From an uncultured Bacteroidota bacterium (GTDB lineage Bacteria; Bacteroidota; Bacteroidia; UBA4408), in NCBI GenBank assembly GCA_903842515.1, contig CAIMMJ010000132.1:1-33808 (forward strand): a stretch of 33,808 nucleotides of DNA, written 5' to 3'. Shown one piece after another: positions 8,856 through 15,716 of the stretch; the first letter of the stretch is position 1; every line of letters begins with the position of its first letter. The translations under genes were made by a program, and so were the position numbers. Under the pieces are notes generated by a model, which was not told where the DNA came from, did no database searches, and saw nothing but the letters and a program-made list of their open reading frames with translations.

Positions 8856-8882
8856 ATAGTACTATGTATTGCATAATACTAT
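8856..8882. promoter_or_regulatory. Inverted repeat operator, probable PadR-family binding site
   Basis: Arms ATAGTACTATG (8856-8866) and CATAATACTAT (8872-8882) are complementary at 10 of 11 positions across a TATTG spacer. The site covers the -33 element (TTG at 8869-8871) of the promoter reading into the PadR gene, the classic place for autorepression. That PadR is the binder is inferred from position and dyad form. Confidence 0.6.
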
Positions 8883-8900
8883 TTTTTACATTTATCTTTG
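8869..8900 (+). promoter_or_regulatory. Promoter of the padR-pspC-like operon
   Basis: TTG at 8869-8871 and TATCTTTG at 8893-8900, 21 bases apart, fit the Bacteroidota -33/-7 pattern. The ATG of the regulator is at 8950, giving a leader of about 45 bases. Confidence 0.55.
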
Positions 8901-8949
8901 TATCGCCAAGTAATAATTAAAACATAATACAATTTAAACATCCAAAACT

Positions 8950-9276
8950 ATGAGTTTAGAACAAGCAAAATCACAAATGAAAAAAGGGCTTTTGGAGTTT
9001 TGCATATTATCGGTTTTATCAAAAAGAGAAGCCTACCCTCCTGATATTATTGAAACACTCAAAAATGCAAAACTAATTGTGGTTGAAGGTACACTCTACC
9101 CAATTTTAACCCGCTTAAAAAATGAAGGTTTACTTTCATACCGTTGGGAAGAATCGCCTTCTGGCCCACCCAGAAAATACTACCAGTTAACCAGCCAAGG
9201 GAAAGCCAGTCTTGAGGAACTGAGCAATGCCTGGCAAGAAATTTTAACTTCAGTAAATCAACTATCAAAAAACTAA
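8950..9276 (+). CDS. PadR-family transcriptional regulator
   Basis: The 108-residue protein is a small winged-helix repressor of the PadR family. It opens with SQMKKGLLEFCILSVLSKREAYPPDIIETL and contains VVEGTLYPILTRLKNEGLLSYRWEES and the wing GPPRKYYQLTSQGKASL, all hallmark segments. Residues after about 85 form a short dimerisation helix. It is the first gene of a two-gene unit: the membrane protein begins 7 bases after its stop. PadR repressors usually control themselves and a neighbouring transporter or membrane-stress gene, so the dyad at 8856-8882 is the likely operator. The effector is unknown. Confidence 0.93.
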   Translation: MSLEQAKSQMKKGLLEFCILSVLSKREAYPPDIIETLKNAKLIVVEGTLYPILTRLKNEGLLSYRWEESPSGPPRKYYQLTSQGKASLEELSNAWQEILTSVNQLSKN

Positions 9277-9282
9277 TATACC

Positions 9283-10986
9283 ATGAATAAAACTCTAACC
9301 ATAAACATAAGTGGAATTATCTTTAATATTGAAGAAGACGCTTATGAAAAACTAAAAAATTATATTTCTCAAATAAAAAGTCATTTTGTAAACGACTCTG
9401 GTTGCGATGAAATTATGGCTGACATAGAAGCAAGAATTGCAGAAATGTTACAAGCAAAATCCAATCAAAATAAACAAGTATTAATAATTTCAGATATAGA
9501 TTCTATTATTAATACAATGGGCAGACCCGAAGAATTTGATGATAATTCCAGCAACCGTTCAAACAACAATAAATCAAGTTTTTCTGAAGGGAATAATTAC
9601 ACTGGTAACAAGAAAAAAAGAGTATACAGAAACGGCGAGGATAAAGTTGTGGGTGGCGTATGCAGCGGAATTTCTATGTATTTTGACATTGATCCACTTT
9701 GGCTTAGATTAGCTTTTGGTGTTAGCTTTTTAGCATTTGGCTCGGGATTGTTGTTTTATATTTTACTGTGGATAGTATTGCCTGAAGCAAAAACAACGGC
9801 CGAAAAATTAGAAATGAGAGGCGAAAAAGTTGACATAAATAATATTGGAAAACAAGTAAGTGAAGAATTTGAAAAGATTAAAAATAAATTTGAAACCGAA
9901 GCACAAGACTTTAAGCAAAATTATGGAACAAAATCCAGAGGTGCAGTTGGAAATTTTGTAAATTTTTTTGTAGAAATAGTAACTAAAATTGCCTTTGCGT
10001 TTGCAAAATTTATTGGCATCTTCTTTATAATTTTTGGTTTAATGCTTCTTGTTGTTTTTTTAAGCTCCATTTTTGGCTCCAGTAATATTTTTCATTTTAG
10101 TAATGGAGCACAATCAATTTCATATTCCTTAAAAGATTTGATGGTGCTTTTAATAAATAACGACAGCCAGAGAAACTTAGCAATTATTGGCATTTTTCTT
10201 ACCTTTTGTATCCCTTTAATAATGCTGGTTTACAAAGGACTTAGGCTAATTTTAAATATAAAGTATAAAAATAGAATTTTTGGTGTAATTGCCTCTATTC
10301 TCTTCTTAGTGGGAATTTCAATTATGGTGTATTTAATTGCCGACGTTGCAAGCGATTTTAAAAAGAACGGAAACAGCGTTGACAGGTTTTCATTTTTGCC
10401 CATCGGAAAAGTATTAACCATTCAAACCAACGACAAAGATTATGATTTTGTAGATACCCAAGAGGAACAAGATGAAGACATCAACTCACTAAAACTTGGA
10501 AAATGGAATTACAAAATAAATGACAAAAGCATATCCATGAGTAACATTCAATTTGATATTGAAAAAAGCAATACAGATTCTTTTGAACTATTAATTTCCA
10601 GAATGGCCAAGGGCAATACTTCAAAAGCTGCGTATGCAAGGGCCGAAAGCATCACCTATAAATTTGTTCAAACAGATTCTACTTTAACTTTGCCTTCAAC
10701 TTTTGAATCGGAAATTGCTAACAAATGGAGAGGCCAAAAAATTAGAATGAAACTAAAAGTACCTGTTGGAAAAATAATATTTTTGGCAAAAAATTCTGAA
10801 CAAATTATTTACGACATAAAAAACGTTACCAATACACTTGATTCCGAAATGACAAACAGAAGATGGCTCATGACAACCGATGGATTAAGCTGTGTAGACT
10901 GCGCAGACATTACTACAACAACAAAACAAAAGAGAGATAGAAGTAGCAAAGACGAAAACGAAGAAGACATCGATTTAGATTTTTAA
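9283..10986 (+). CDS. PspC-domain membrane protein
   Basis: The 567-residue membrane protein has an N-terminal soluble segment (about 1-90, including GCDEIMADIEARIAEML). A PspC domain follows at about 111-170 (KRVYRNGEDKVVGGVCSGISMYF in two parts, then the hydrophobic FGSGLLFYILLWIVLP). Three further hydrophobic stretches follow (roughly 225-265, 300-320, 335-355). The C-terminal hydrophilic domain is about 200 residues and ends in an acidic tail (EDIDLDF). Bacteroidota proteins of this build regularly sit behind a padR gene, as here. PspC domains take part in envelope-stress responses in other bacteria; the role of this large version is not known. Frame is intact and shares the promoter at 8869-8900. 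Confidence 0.85.
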   Translation: MNKTLTINISGIIFNIEEDAYEKLKNYISQIKSHFVNDSGCDEIMADIEARIAEMLQAKSNQNKQVLIISDIDSIINTMGRPEEFDDNSSNRSNNNKSSFSEGNNYTGNKKKRVYRNGEDKVVGGVCSGISMYFDIDPLWLRLAFGVSFLAFGSGLLFYILLWIVLPEAKTTAEKLEMRGEKVDINNIGKQVSEEFEKIKNKFETEAQDFKQNYGTKSRGAVGNFVNFFVEIVTKIAFAFAKFIGIFFIIFGLMLLVVFLSSIFGSSNIFHFSNGAQSISYSLKDLMVLLINNDSQRNLAIIGIFLTFCIPLIMLVYKGLRLILNIKYKNRIFGVIASILFLVGISIMVYLIADVASDFKKNGNSVDRFSFLPIGKVLTIQTNDKDYDFVDTQEEQDEDINSLKLGKWNYKINDKSISMSNIQFDIEKSNTDSFELLISRMAKGNTSKAAYARAESITYKFVQTDSTLTLPSTFESEIANKWRGQKIRMKLKVPVGKIIFLAKNSEQIIYDIKNVTNTLDSEMTNRRWLMTTDGLSCVDCADITTTTKQKRDRSSKDENEEDIDLDF

Positions 10987-11093
10987 TTTTTTACAATTAA
11001 TTTTTTTATAACAATTAGTCTATTGCTAAATTCTCGCAAGCTAAATAGAATTGGTTATGTTGAACAAAGTTTATATGCCGCTTAAAAATATTT

Positions 11094-11115
11094 GATAAAA
11101 AACTTATTTTTTATC
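11094..11115. terminator. Perfect AT hairpin in the gap after the PspC gene
   Basis: Arms GATAAAAAA (11094-11102) and TTTTTTATC (11107-11115) around a CTTA loop. It could act as a weak terminator in either direction. It directly abuts the larger foldable element that starts at 11115. Confidence 0.3.
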
Positions 11116-11212
11116 TTAGTACGCAGCTACAAGAAGTTGGCGATTTCCCTGCCGGCAGCCAGGGGAGACGTAAACTGTCTGCCAACACTGAACTTGATTG
11201 GCCGTGGCTAAG
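11115..11212. other. Strongly foldable, relatively GC-rich intergenic element
   Basis: The 98 bases fold by inspection into a closed structure. CTTAG (11115-11119) pairs with CTAAG (11208-11212). TACG (11120-11123) pairs with CGTG (11203-11206). CAAG (11130-11133) pairs with CTTG (11193-11196), and GTTGGC (11136-11141) with GCCAAC (11181-11186). That last stem encloses two hairpins: TTCCCTG/CAGGGGA (11145-11166, loop CCGGCAGC) and GAC/GTC (11167-11179). I recognise no Rfam family. It may be a small structured RNA, a recombination site, or a MITE-like palindromic element. The 10987-11306 gap holds nothing else I can name except the 13-base motif at 11258. Confidence 0.45.
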
Positions 11213-11257
11213 AAGCACAAAACATAATTTAACCACTAAACCGTCAATTTCTTATAG

Positions 11258-11270
11258 GTGCTGTTAACGG
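11258..11270. repeat. 13-base motif GTGCTGTTAAYGG, second copy (first at 50-62)
   Basis: The motif at 11258-11270 matches 50-62 at 12 of 13 positions. Both copies lie within about 40 bases of the 3' end of a minus-strand accessory gene and in the same orientation to it, so they may mark cassette-like ends. Confidence 0.35.
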
Positions 11271-11306
11271 ATGGGGTATTTTTCCAGCATTGCATAATTA
11301 TTCGTG

Positions 11307-11480
11307 TTATACAGTAACTTTTGTTTTTACTGAGGTTTTTATCTTGCGAACTTGTTTTTTAATTCTCAATAATTTTTGAGCTTTAATAAATTCACTAATT
11401 GCTTGTTCTTCACTTTTTGTTAAAGGTCCTTGTCCTCCAATAAAGTCCACGTCAAGTTCTGTTGATTTATTTTTATTCAT
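11307..11480 (-). CDS. Small 57-residue protein, second gene of a putative toxin-antitoxin-like pair
   Basis: Starts at ATG 11480 (an in-frame TAA lies three codons upstream, so no earlier start exists) and ends at TAA 11307. The product begins MNKNKSTELDVDFIGGQGPL, followed by TKSEEQAISEFIKAQKLLRI and a strongly basic tail (KKQVRKIKTSVKTKVTV). It thus has an acidic, ordered-looking front and a Lys/Arg-rich end, as in many small DNA- or partner-binding proteins. It lies 43 bases downstream of the 175-residue gene on the same strand, with no terminator visible between them. I recall similar small proteins next to such genes in other Bacteroidota but cannot verify it here. Function unknown. Confidence 0.65.
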   Translation of the reverse strand: MNKNKSTELDVDFIGGQGPLTKSEEQAISEFIKAQKLLRIKKQVRKIKTSVKTKVTV

Positions 11481-11523
11481 GTTTGTTTATTTTTAATAGT
11501 ATTCATGATTCGCCTCGCTTGAT

Positions 11524-12051
11524 TCATTGTGGGAAGTATTTATTTAAAAGTTTTAATGCTGCATTGGTGTCAATAATCATAACTCGTCCGCCAAAATGTA
11601 AAGCACCTAAAGTGTCAATGTAGTGCTGAACAAGTTGTGTTTTAGAGAAAAAAGAAACGTTGCCATCGTGTCCACGTTGAAAAGAAAGTTTACAAGCAAA
11701 TGCAACCAAGTTACCAGGTACTCCAGCATAAATTTTTGTCTTGCCTTTATTGAATGGAGCACTTTCAACCAAATGCATGTATACATGGTCAGATTTGATT
11801 TCTAAACTAATAAGACCTTGAACAATTGATTGATTATTTACGATTGTCAATTTGTAAACATCTCTTTGGGGTTGCTTTAATTCGTCTTTCCAGTCAAAGG
11901 CCCAACCTTTTTTTTTGGAAACATTCTTTAAGTCAGAATTTGAAATAATCGAAATATCTGTTGAAAAACTATCACCGGTCACAACATTTTCTATAGAGTT
12001 GGTCAATTTGTCAACTACAAAATCAAGTCCTATTTGTTTCTTCTTTTTCAC
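11524..12051 (-). CDS. Conserved-looking 175-residue protein, possible GNAT-like fold, first gene of a two-gene module
   Basis: Uncharacterised. After a basic start (VKKKKQIGLDFVVDKL) the protein shows a compact alpha/beta pattern. WAFDWKDELKQPQRDVYKL is followed by paired strands (LTIVNNQSIVQGLISLEIKS, DHVYMHLVESAP). Then come a turn with NKGKTKIYAGVPGNLVAFAC, a helix, and C-terminal GGRVMIIDTNAALKLLNKYF. The order strand-strand-glycine turn-helix recalls an acetyltransferase (GNAT) fold, but I see no certain acetyl-CoA loop. The start is GTG at 12051, with a TGA immediately upstream in frame and no ATG before the middle of the gene. A TATCTTTG promoter element only 5 bases upstream suggests a leaderless or nearly leaderless message. 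It is followed by the 57-residue gene. A toxin role is inference from the layout only. Confidence 0.7.
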   Translation of the reverse strand: MKKKKQIGLDFVVDKLTNSIENVVTGDSFSTDISIISNSDLKNVSKKKGWAFDWKDELKQPQRDVYKLTIVNNQSIVQGLISLEIKSDHVYMHLVESAPFNKGKTKIYAGVPGNLVAFACKLSFQRGHDGNVSFFSKTQLVQHYIDTLGALHFGGRVMIIDTNAALKLLNKYFPQ

Positions 12052-12055
12052 TCAT

Positions 12056-12063
12056 CAAAGATA
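12056..12063 (-). promoter_or_regulatory. -7 element (TATCTTTG) of the two-gene module
   Basis: Minus-strand TATCTTTG matches TAnnTTTG. It ends 4 bases before the GTG start at 12051, so transcription would begin at about the start codon. The rest of the 12052-12362 gap holds no gene; the segment around 12124-12150 contains CCGCTAAC and TTAACAG, weakly resembling the motif on the other side of the module. Confidence 0.4.
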
Positions 12064-12362
12064 CTAAAAATGTCACACTAAAAATGTCTAACAATTACAC
12101 AAATGTTTCAAAATAGCACTGTCCCCAATGCTTTCCGCTAACTAATTAACAGGCTTTAAAACTGTGGCAAACTCAATAGAATTATCAAACTTAGATAAAA
12201 ATATATTTTTAAAATCTAACGTTTTAAAGTGGTAAATTTCTTTGTGTTTTCTGCCGAATTGGGATGGTATGACATACATCTAACTAATCTTTTATAAAAA
12301 AATTAACAATCCTACTTTTTGGGAGACAACAAATAAATTTCACTCTAAGAAAAGCTCTCTTA

Positions 12363-13556
12363 TTATCTTATTTTGTCTAAAGCACTATTTATTATTTGCA
12401 AAGCCTTTTCTAATTCTTTAAAACTAATGCACAGCGGTGGAGCAATTCTAAATGCATTGTCACAAAACAAAAACCAATCTGTTATCAAGCCCAATTCTAA
12501 ACAACATTTTATAAACGCTAAATTCACCTCAAAACTTTCTAATTCCGCTGCCATCATAAGCCCTCTACCTCTAATTTGTTTTATTGACGGATGCCTTAAA
12601 TTTTCTCGAATAAATTTTTCTTTATTAGGAATCTCATGCAGCCAATTTTCGCTTAAAATTAATTGCAGGGCTGCCATGCCAGCTGCACAACAAACAGGGT
12701 GCCCCCCAAATGTTGTTATGTTGCCAAGCACAGGATTATTTCTAAGTTGTTTCATTAAATAAGTAGATGAAATAAAAGCACCCAATGGCATTCCTCCACC
12801 CAAACCTTTGGCCGTTACCAAAATATCAGGCACCACATTATAATGCTCAAAAGCCCATAACCTGCCTGTTCTTCCCATGCCACATTGTATCTCATCAAAA
12901 ATGAGCAGTGCTCCTGTTTCAGTACACTTTTTTCTTAGTTCTTGCAAAAACTCTTCTGAATTTTCTATGGCACCGGCCTCCCCTCTTAATGTTTCAATAA
13001 CAACACAGGCTGTTTTTTCAGAAATCTTATTAAGTTCGTCAATGCTATCCGTTAGTAAAATTTTAACGTCTGGTAGAAGAGGTCTAAATGCTTGCTTAAA
13101 AAATTCATTGCCCATTAAACTTAATGCACCGTGTGTGCTTCCATGGTAAGAATCTTTAAATGAAATCATCTCCGTGCGACCGGTTGCTCTCTTGGCCAGT
13201 TTTAATGCACCCTCAATTGCTTCGGTGCCGCTATTAGTAAAAAAAACATTGTTTAAATTTTCAGGCAAGGTTGTACTCAACAACTTTGCATAATTCACTT
13301 GTGGCGATTGAATAAACTCTCCGTACACCATCAAGTGTGCATGCTTTTCGGCTTGGTTTTTTATTGCTTCAATAACTTTAGAATTACCATGTCCAACATT
13401 ACTCACCGAAATACCCGAAATAAAATCTAAATAAGATTTTCCATCGGTGTCGTACATAAAAACTCCTTTAGCCGATTCAATTTCCAGTGACATTGGAAAA
13501 TCAGATGTTAGAGCTAAATTTTCGAAGAACAAACTTCTATTGCTTACATGTTCCAT
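12363..13556 (-). CDS. Class III (PLP-dependent) aminotransferase, acetylornithine/ornithine type
   Basis: The 397-residue cytosolic enzyme is a fold-type I, class III aminotransferase. The PLP-binding lysine is K250 in VTAKGLGGGMPLGAF. The upstream LLIFDEIQCGMGRTGRLWAFEHY carries the aspartate that contacts the pyridinium nitrogen, and FFTNSGTEAIEGALKLAKRATGR is the phosphate-binding region. DSYHGSTHGALS is the usual aromatic stacking motif. Closest-looking relatives are acetylornithine/succinyl-ornithine or ornithine aminotransferases, but no arginine-biosynthesis gene is adjacent, so I leave the substrate open. It is divergent from mraZ. Length and motifs are complete. The first ATG at 13556 is preceded closely by a TACTTTTG element. 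Confidence 0.88.
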   Translation of the reverse strand: MEHVSNRSLFFENLALTSDFPMSLEIESAKGVFMYDTDGKSYLDFISGISVSNVGHGNSKVIEAIKNQAEKHAHLMVYGEFIQSPQVNYAKLLSTTLPENLNNVFFTNSGTEAIEGALKLAKRATGRTEMISFKDSYHGSTHGALSLMGNEFFKQAFRPLLPDVKILLTDSIDELNKISEKTACVVIETLRGEAGAIENSEEFLQELRKKCTETGALLIFDEIQCGMGRTGRLWAFEHYNVVPDILVTAKGLGGGMPLGAFISSTYLMKQLRNNPVLGNITTFGGHPVCCAAGMAALQLILSENWLHEIPNKEKFIRENLRHPSIKQIRGRGLMMAAELESFEVNLAFIKCCLELGLITDWFLFCDNAFRIAPPLCISFKELEKALQIINSALDKIR

Positions 13557-13560
13557 TTTG

Positions 13561-13568
13561 CAAAAGTA
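13561..13568 (-). promoter_or_regulatory. -7 element (TACTTTTG) of the aminotransferase gene
   Basis: Minus-strand TACTTTTG fits TAnnTTTG and ends 4 bases before the ATG at 13556. A TTTG about 24 bases further upstream could be the -33 element. As for the module at 12051, this predicts a very short leader. Confidence 0.4.
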
Positions 13569-13719
13569 AACTCCTTTGTTGGATTATTTCATCAAAATTT
13601 CAAAACAAAGCACCATAAATTTTTACAGTAAAAAATTAGGGCCACCGCATAAAAAAAACTTCTTTTTGCCAAAATCTTACTAAATAACTCAAAAATAACT
13701 GAAAATAAATACATTTTAT

Positions 13720-13734
13720 CCCACTTTTTCCCAC
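13720..13734 (-). promoter_or_regulatory. Second MraZ-box-like cluster, facing the aminotransferase gene
   Basis: On the minus strand two GTGGGA copies stand exactly 10 bases apart (GTGGGAAAAAGTGGGATAAA). They have the spacing and core of MraZ boxes but the opposite orientation to the cluster next to mraZ, about 80 bases away. A third copy is not present. Confidence 0.5.
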
Positions 13735-13815
13735 CAGCTATAAACCATATAAAACAAGTGTTTTATGCGAAACATATCTTATTTTTATCCGTAAAAATCA
13801 AAAGTTTTCAACATT

Positions 13816-13845
13816 AGTGGTAGAGAGTGGATAAAAGTGGGAATT
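13816..13845 (+). promoter_or_regulatory. MraZ operator: three AGTGG repeats with 10-base period
   Basis: AGTGG at 13816, 13826 and 13836 (AGTGGTAGAG, AGTGGATAAA, AGTGGGAATT). Known MraZ operators are three or four TGGGN direct repeats separated by 5 bases, so the match in spacing is exact. The sites lie directly upstream of a TAAATTTG -7 element, consistent with autorepression of the dcw operon. Confidence 0.75.
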
Positions 13846-13852
13846 TTTGTTT

Positions 13853-13860
13853 TAAATTTG
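13853..13860 (+). promoter_or_regulatory. -7 element (TAAATTTG) of the dcw operon promoter
   Basis: TAAATTTG matches TAnnTTTG, 15 bases before the mraZ ATG at 13876. The -33 position falls inside the MraZ boxes, where no TTTG is evident. Confidence 0.5.
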
Positions 13861-13875
13861 TTCCGATTGTAAAAA

Positions 13876-14343
13876 ATGGTAACATTCATAGGAGAATTCG
13901 ATTGTAAGCTAGACCCAAAGGGAAGGCTATCGTTGCCCGCAGGACTGCACAAGCAGTTTGATGCAGCCTATAAAGACCGTTTTGTAATCAACAGAAGTAT
14001 TTTTCAAAAATGTTTAATTCTTTACCCGCTCAACACCTGGGAAAGTATTGTTGCAGATCTATCCAAACTAAATAGGTTCATCAAAGACAACGATACTTTT
14101 ATTAGGCAATTTACAAACGGTGCAATCTCTGTTGAAGCCGACAGTGCAAACCGTTTATTGTTGCCTAAAAGATTAACAGATTATGCTTCAATAGAAAAAG
14201 AAGTGATACTTAGTGCCAACCTCAACAAAATTGAGATTTGGAGTGCTGATTTATTTAATAAGGTTATGGATGAGTTTAACCAGGAATCATTTGAATCGCT
14301 TGCAGAAAAAGTGATGTCTAAAATTGAAACCAACAAGTCCTAA
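13876..14343 (+). CDS. mraZ: MraZ, transcriptional repressor of the dcw cluster
   Basis: The 155-residue protein is made of two SpoVT/AbrB-like halves: MVTFIGEFDCKLDPKGRLSLPAGL at the front and ISVEADSANRLLLPKRLTDYASI in the middle. Both carry the DxxGRxxLP / DxxNRxxLP DNA-contact motif, the second with NR in place of GR. MraZ forms ring-shaped oligomers that bind direct TGG repeats upstream of its own gene; three such repeats with exact 10-base spacing lie at 13816-13845. It is the first gene of the plus-strand operon and ends 9 bases before rsmH. A short C-terminal helix-rich tail completes the normal length. Confidence 0.96.
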   Translation: MVTFIGEFDCKLDPKGRLSLPAGLHKQFDAAYKDRFVINRSIFQKCLILYPLNTWESIVADLSKLNRFIKDNDTFIRQFTNGAISVEADSANRLLLPKRLTDYASIEKEVILSANLNKIEIWSADLFNKVMDEFNQESFESLAEKVMSKIETNKS

Positions 14344-14352
14344 ACTTTTGTA

Positions 14353-15261
14353 ATGAACGAAACAAACTATCACCAACCCGTTCTTTTACATGAAAGCATA
14401 AACTGGCTAAACATTCAACCCCATGGCGTTTATTTTGATGTAACGTTTGGTGGAGGCGGACACAGCAAAGAAATTCTAAACCGTATTGGAGAAAATGGAA
14501 AACTTTTTTCTTTTGATCAGGATACCGATGCTGCTGCCAACTCTATTGACGCACAAAATTTTACTCTCGTTCAAAGCAACTTTAGGTTTATAAAACAGTT
14601 TGCACAATTTTTTAAGGTTGAACCTATTGACGGAATATTAGCAGACTTAGGAGTTTCGTCGCATCAGTTTGATACATCCAACAGAGGTTTTTCTATTCGA
14701 TTTGATTCAAAGTTAGACATGAGAATGAATAGCACTCAAAAATTAGATGCATACGAGGTTGTGAACGAATATTCAGAAGAAGCACTTTCAAAAATAATTT
14801 TTGAATACGGAGAAATTAATCAGTCTAAAAAATTAAGTGCTGCTATTGTGGAGGCAAGGAAGAAAAAAAAGATTTCTACCACCTCGCAACTCTGCGAAAT
14901 TGCTGCAGCATTCACAATTAAAAAGGAAGAACATAATTTTTTTGCTCAACTTTTTCAGGCCATAAGAATTGAAGTTAATCAAGAAATGGATGTATTAAAA
15001 GACATGCTTTTACAAAGTTCCCAAATTCTAAAACCTGGTGGAAGACTTGTTGTAATTAGTTACCATTCATTAGAAGATAGATTGGTAAAAAATCTTTTTA
15101 AAACAGGAAATCTAGAAGGCAACGCAGAAACCGATGTGTTTGGAAATAAAAATTTAATTTTTAAAGAACTAACAAAAAAACCTGTTACACCTGGAATTGA
15201 AGAACTAAGAAAAAACAACCGAAGCAGAAGTGCTAAGCTTAGAGTTGCAGAAAAAATATAG
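14353..15261 (+). CDS. rsmH: 16S rRNA (cytosine(1402)-N(4))-methyltransferase
   Basis: The 302-residue SAM-dependent methyltransferase (MraW/RsmH) modifies C1402 in the ribosomal P site. The N-terminal YHQPVLLHESINWLN, the SAM-binding loop FDVTFGGGGHSKEIL, GILADLGVSSHQFD and the late VISYHSLEDRLVKNLF are family signatures. The C-terminal KPVTPGIEELRKNNRSRSAKLRV is also diagnostic. Second gene in the operon, as in most bacteria. Complete, with normal length. Confidence 0.97.
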   Translation: MNETNYHQPVLLHESINWLNIQPHGVYFDVTFGGGGHSKEILNRIGENGKLFSFDQDTDAAANSIDAQNFTLVQSNFRFIKQFAQFFKVEPIDGILADLGVSSHQFDTSNRGFSIRFDSKLDMRMNSTQKLDAYEVVNEYSEEALSKIIFEYGEINQSKKLSAAIVEARKKKKISTTSQLCEIAAAFTIKKEEHNFFAQLFQAIRIEVNQEMDVLKDMLLQSSQILKPGGRLVVISYHSLEDRLVKNLFKTGNLEGNAETDVFGNKNLIFKELTKKPVTPGIEELRKNNRSRSAKLRVAEKI

Positions 15262-15263
15262 AA

Positions 15264-15716
15264 ATGGAAGAAAAAATAAATACAGAAAAACCTGAAAATT
15301 TTATTCCAACCCTCGAAGACATCGAAGGCAGAAAAAAAGCCGCCGAAAATTTAGCTAAAAACAATTCCAATAAAATATCAAAAAAAAATCAAACGAGTTC
15401 TTTAAACATTGCAAAACTTCTTACCAACATTTTTAATGGAACTTTTCTCACTTCTGAAAGGTCTGTAAAACAATGGCCTTTTGTTGTTTTTTTAGCACTA
15501 ATTGGCATGTTCTATATAGCAAACAGTTATGTGGCAGAAAAAAAAGTTAGAAAAATAGAGCAACTATCCAAAGAGCTAAAAGACTTGCACAGCCAATACA
15601 TAACCTCAAAAGCAGAAATAATGTTTTATACAAAACAAAGCGAAATTGCTAAGCTGTCAGAAAAATATGGAATGATTGAAACCAAAGAAGCACCGCACAA
15701 AATATTAATGAAATAA
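15264..15716 (+). CDS. ftsL: FtsL-like cell division protein (Bacteroidota type)
   Basis: The 150-residue bitopic membrane protein has a charged cytoplasmic part (about 1-70) and one membrane span at about 71-90 (WPFVVFLALIGMFYIANSYV). The periplasmic coiled coil follows (KKVRKIEQLSKELKDLHSQY, then a heptad-like stretch to about 135). Sequence similarity to proteobacterial FtsL is weak; identity rests on topology and on position between rsmH and ftsI. FtsL works with FtsQ and FtsB to activate the FtsW-FtsI synthase. It begins 2 bases after rsmH, and the next gene starts directly after its stop. Confidence 0.85.
   Translation: MEEKINTEKPENFIPTLEDIEGRKKAAENLAKNNSNKISKKNQTSSLNIAKLLTNIFNGTFLTSERSVKQWPFVVFLALIGMFYIANSYVAEKKVRKIEQLSKELKDLHSQYITSKAEIMFYTKQSEIAKLSEKYGMIETKEAPHKILMK

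Noticed and set aside
50-11270. Canonical integron attC sites
   Set aside because: The 13-base motifs do not satisfy RYYYAAC/GTTRRRY, and no second core with a folded spacer could be paired to them by eye.
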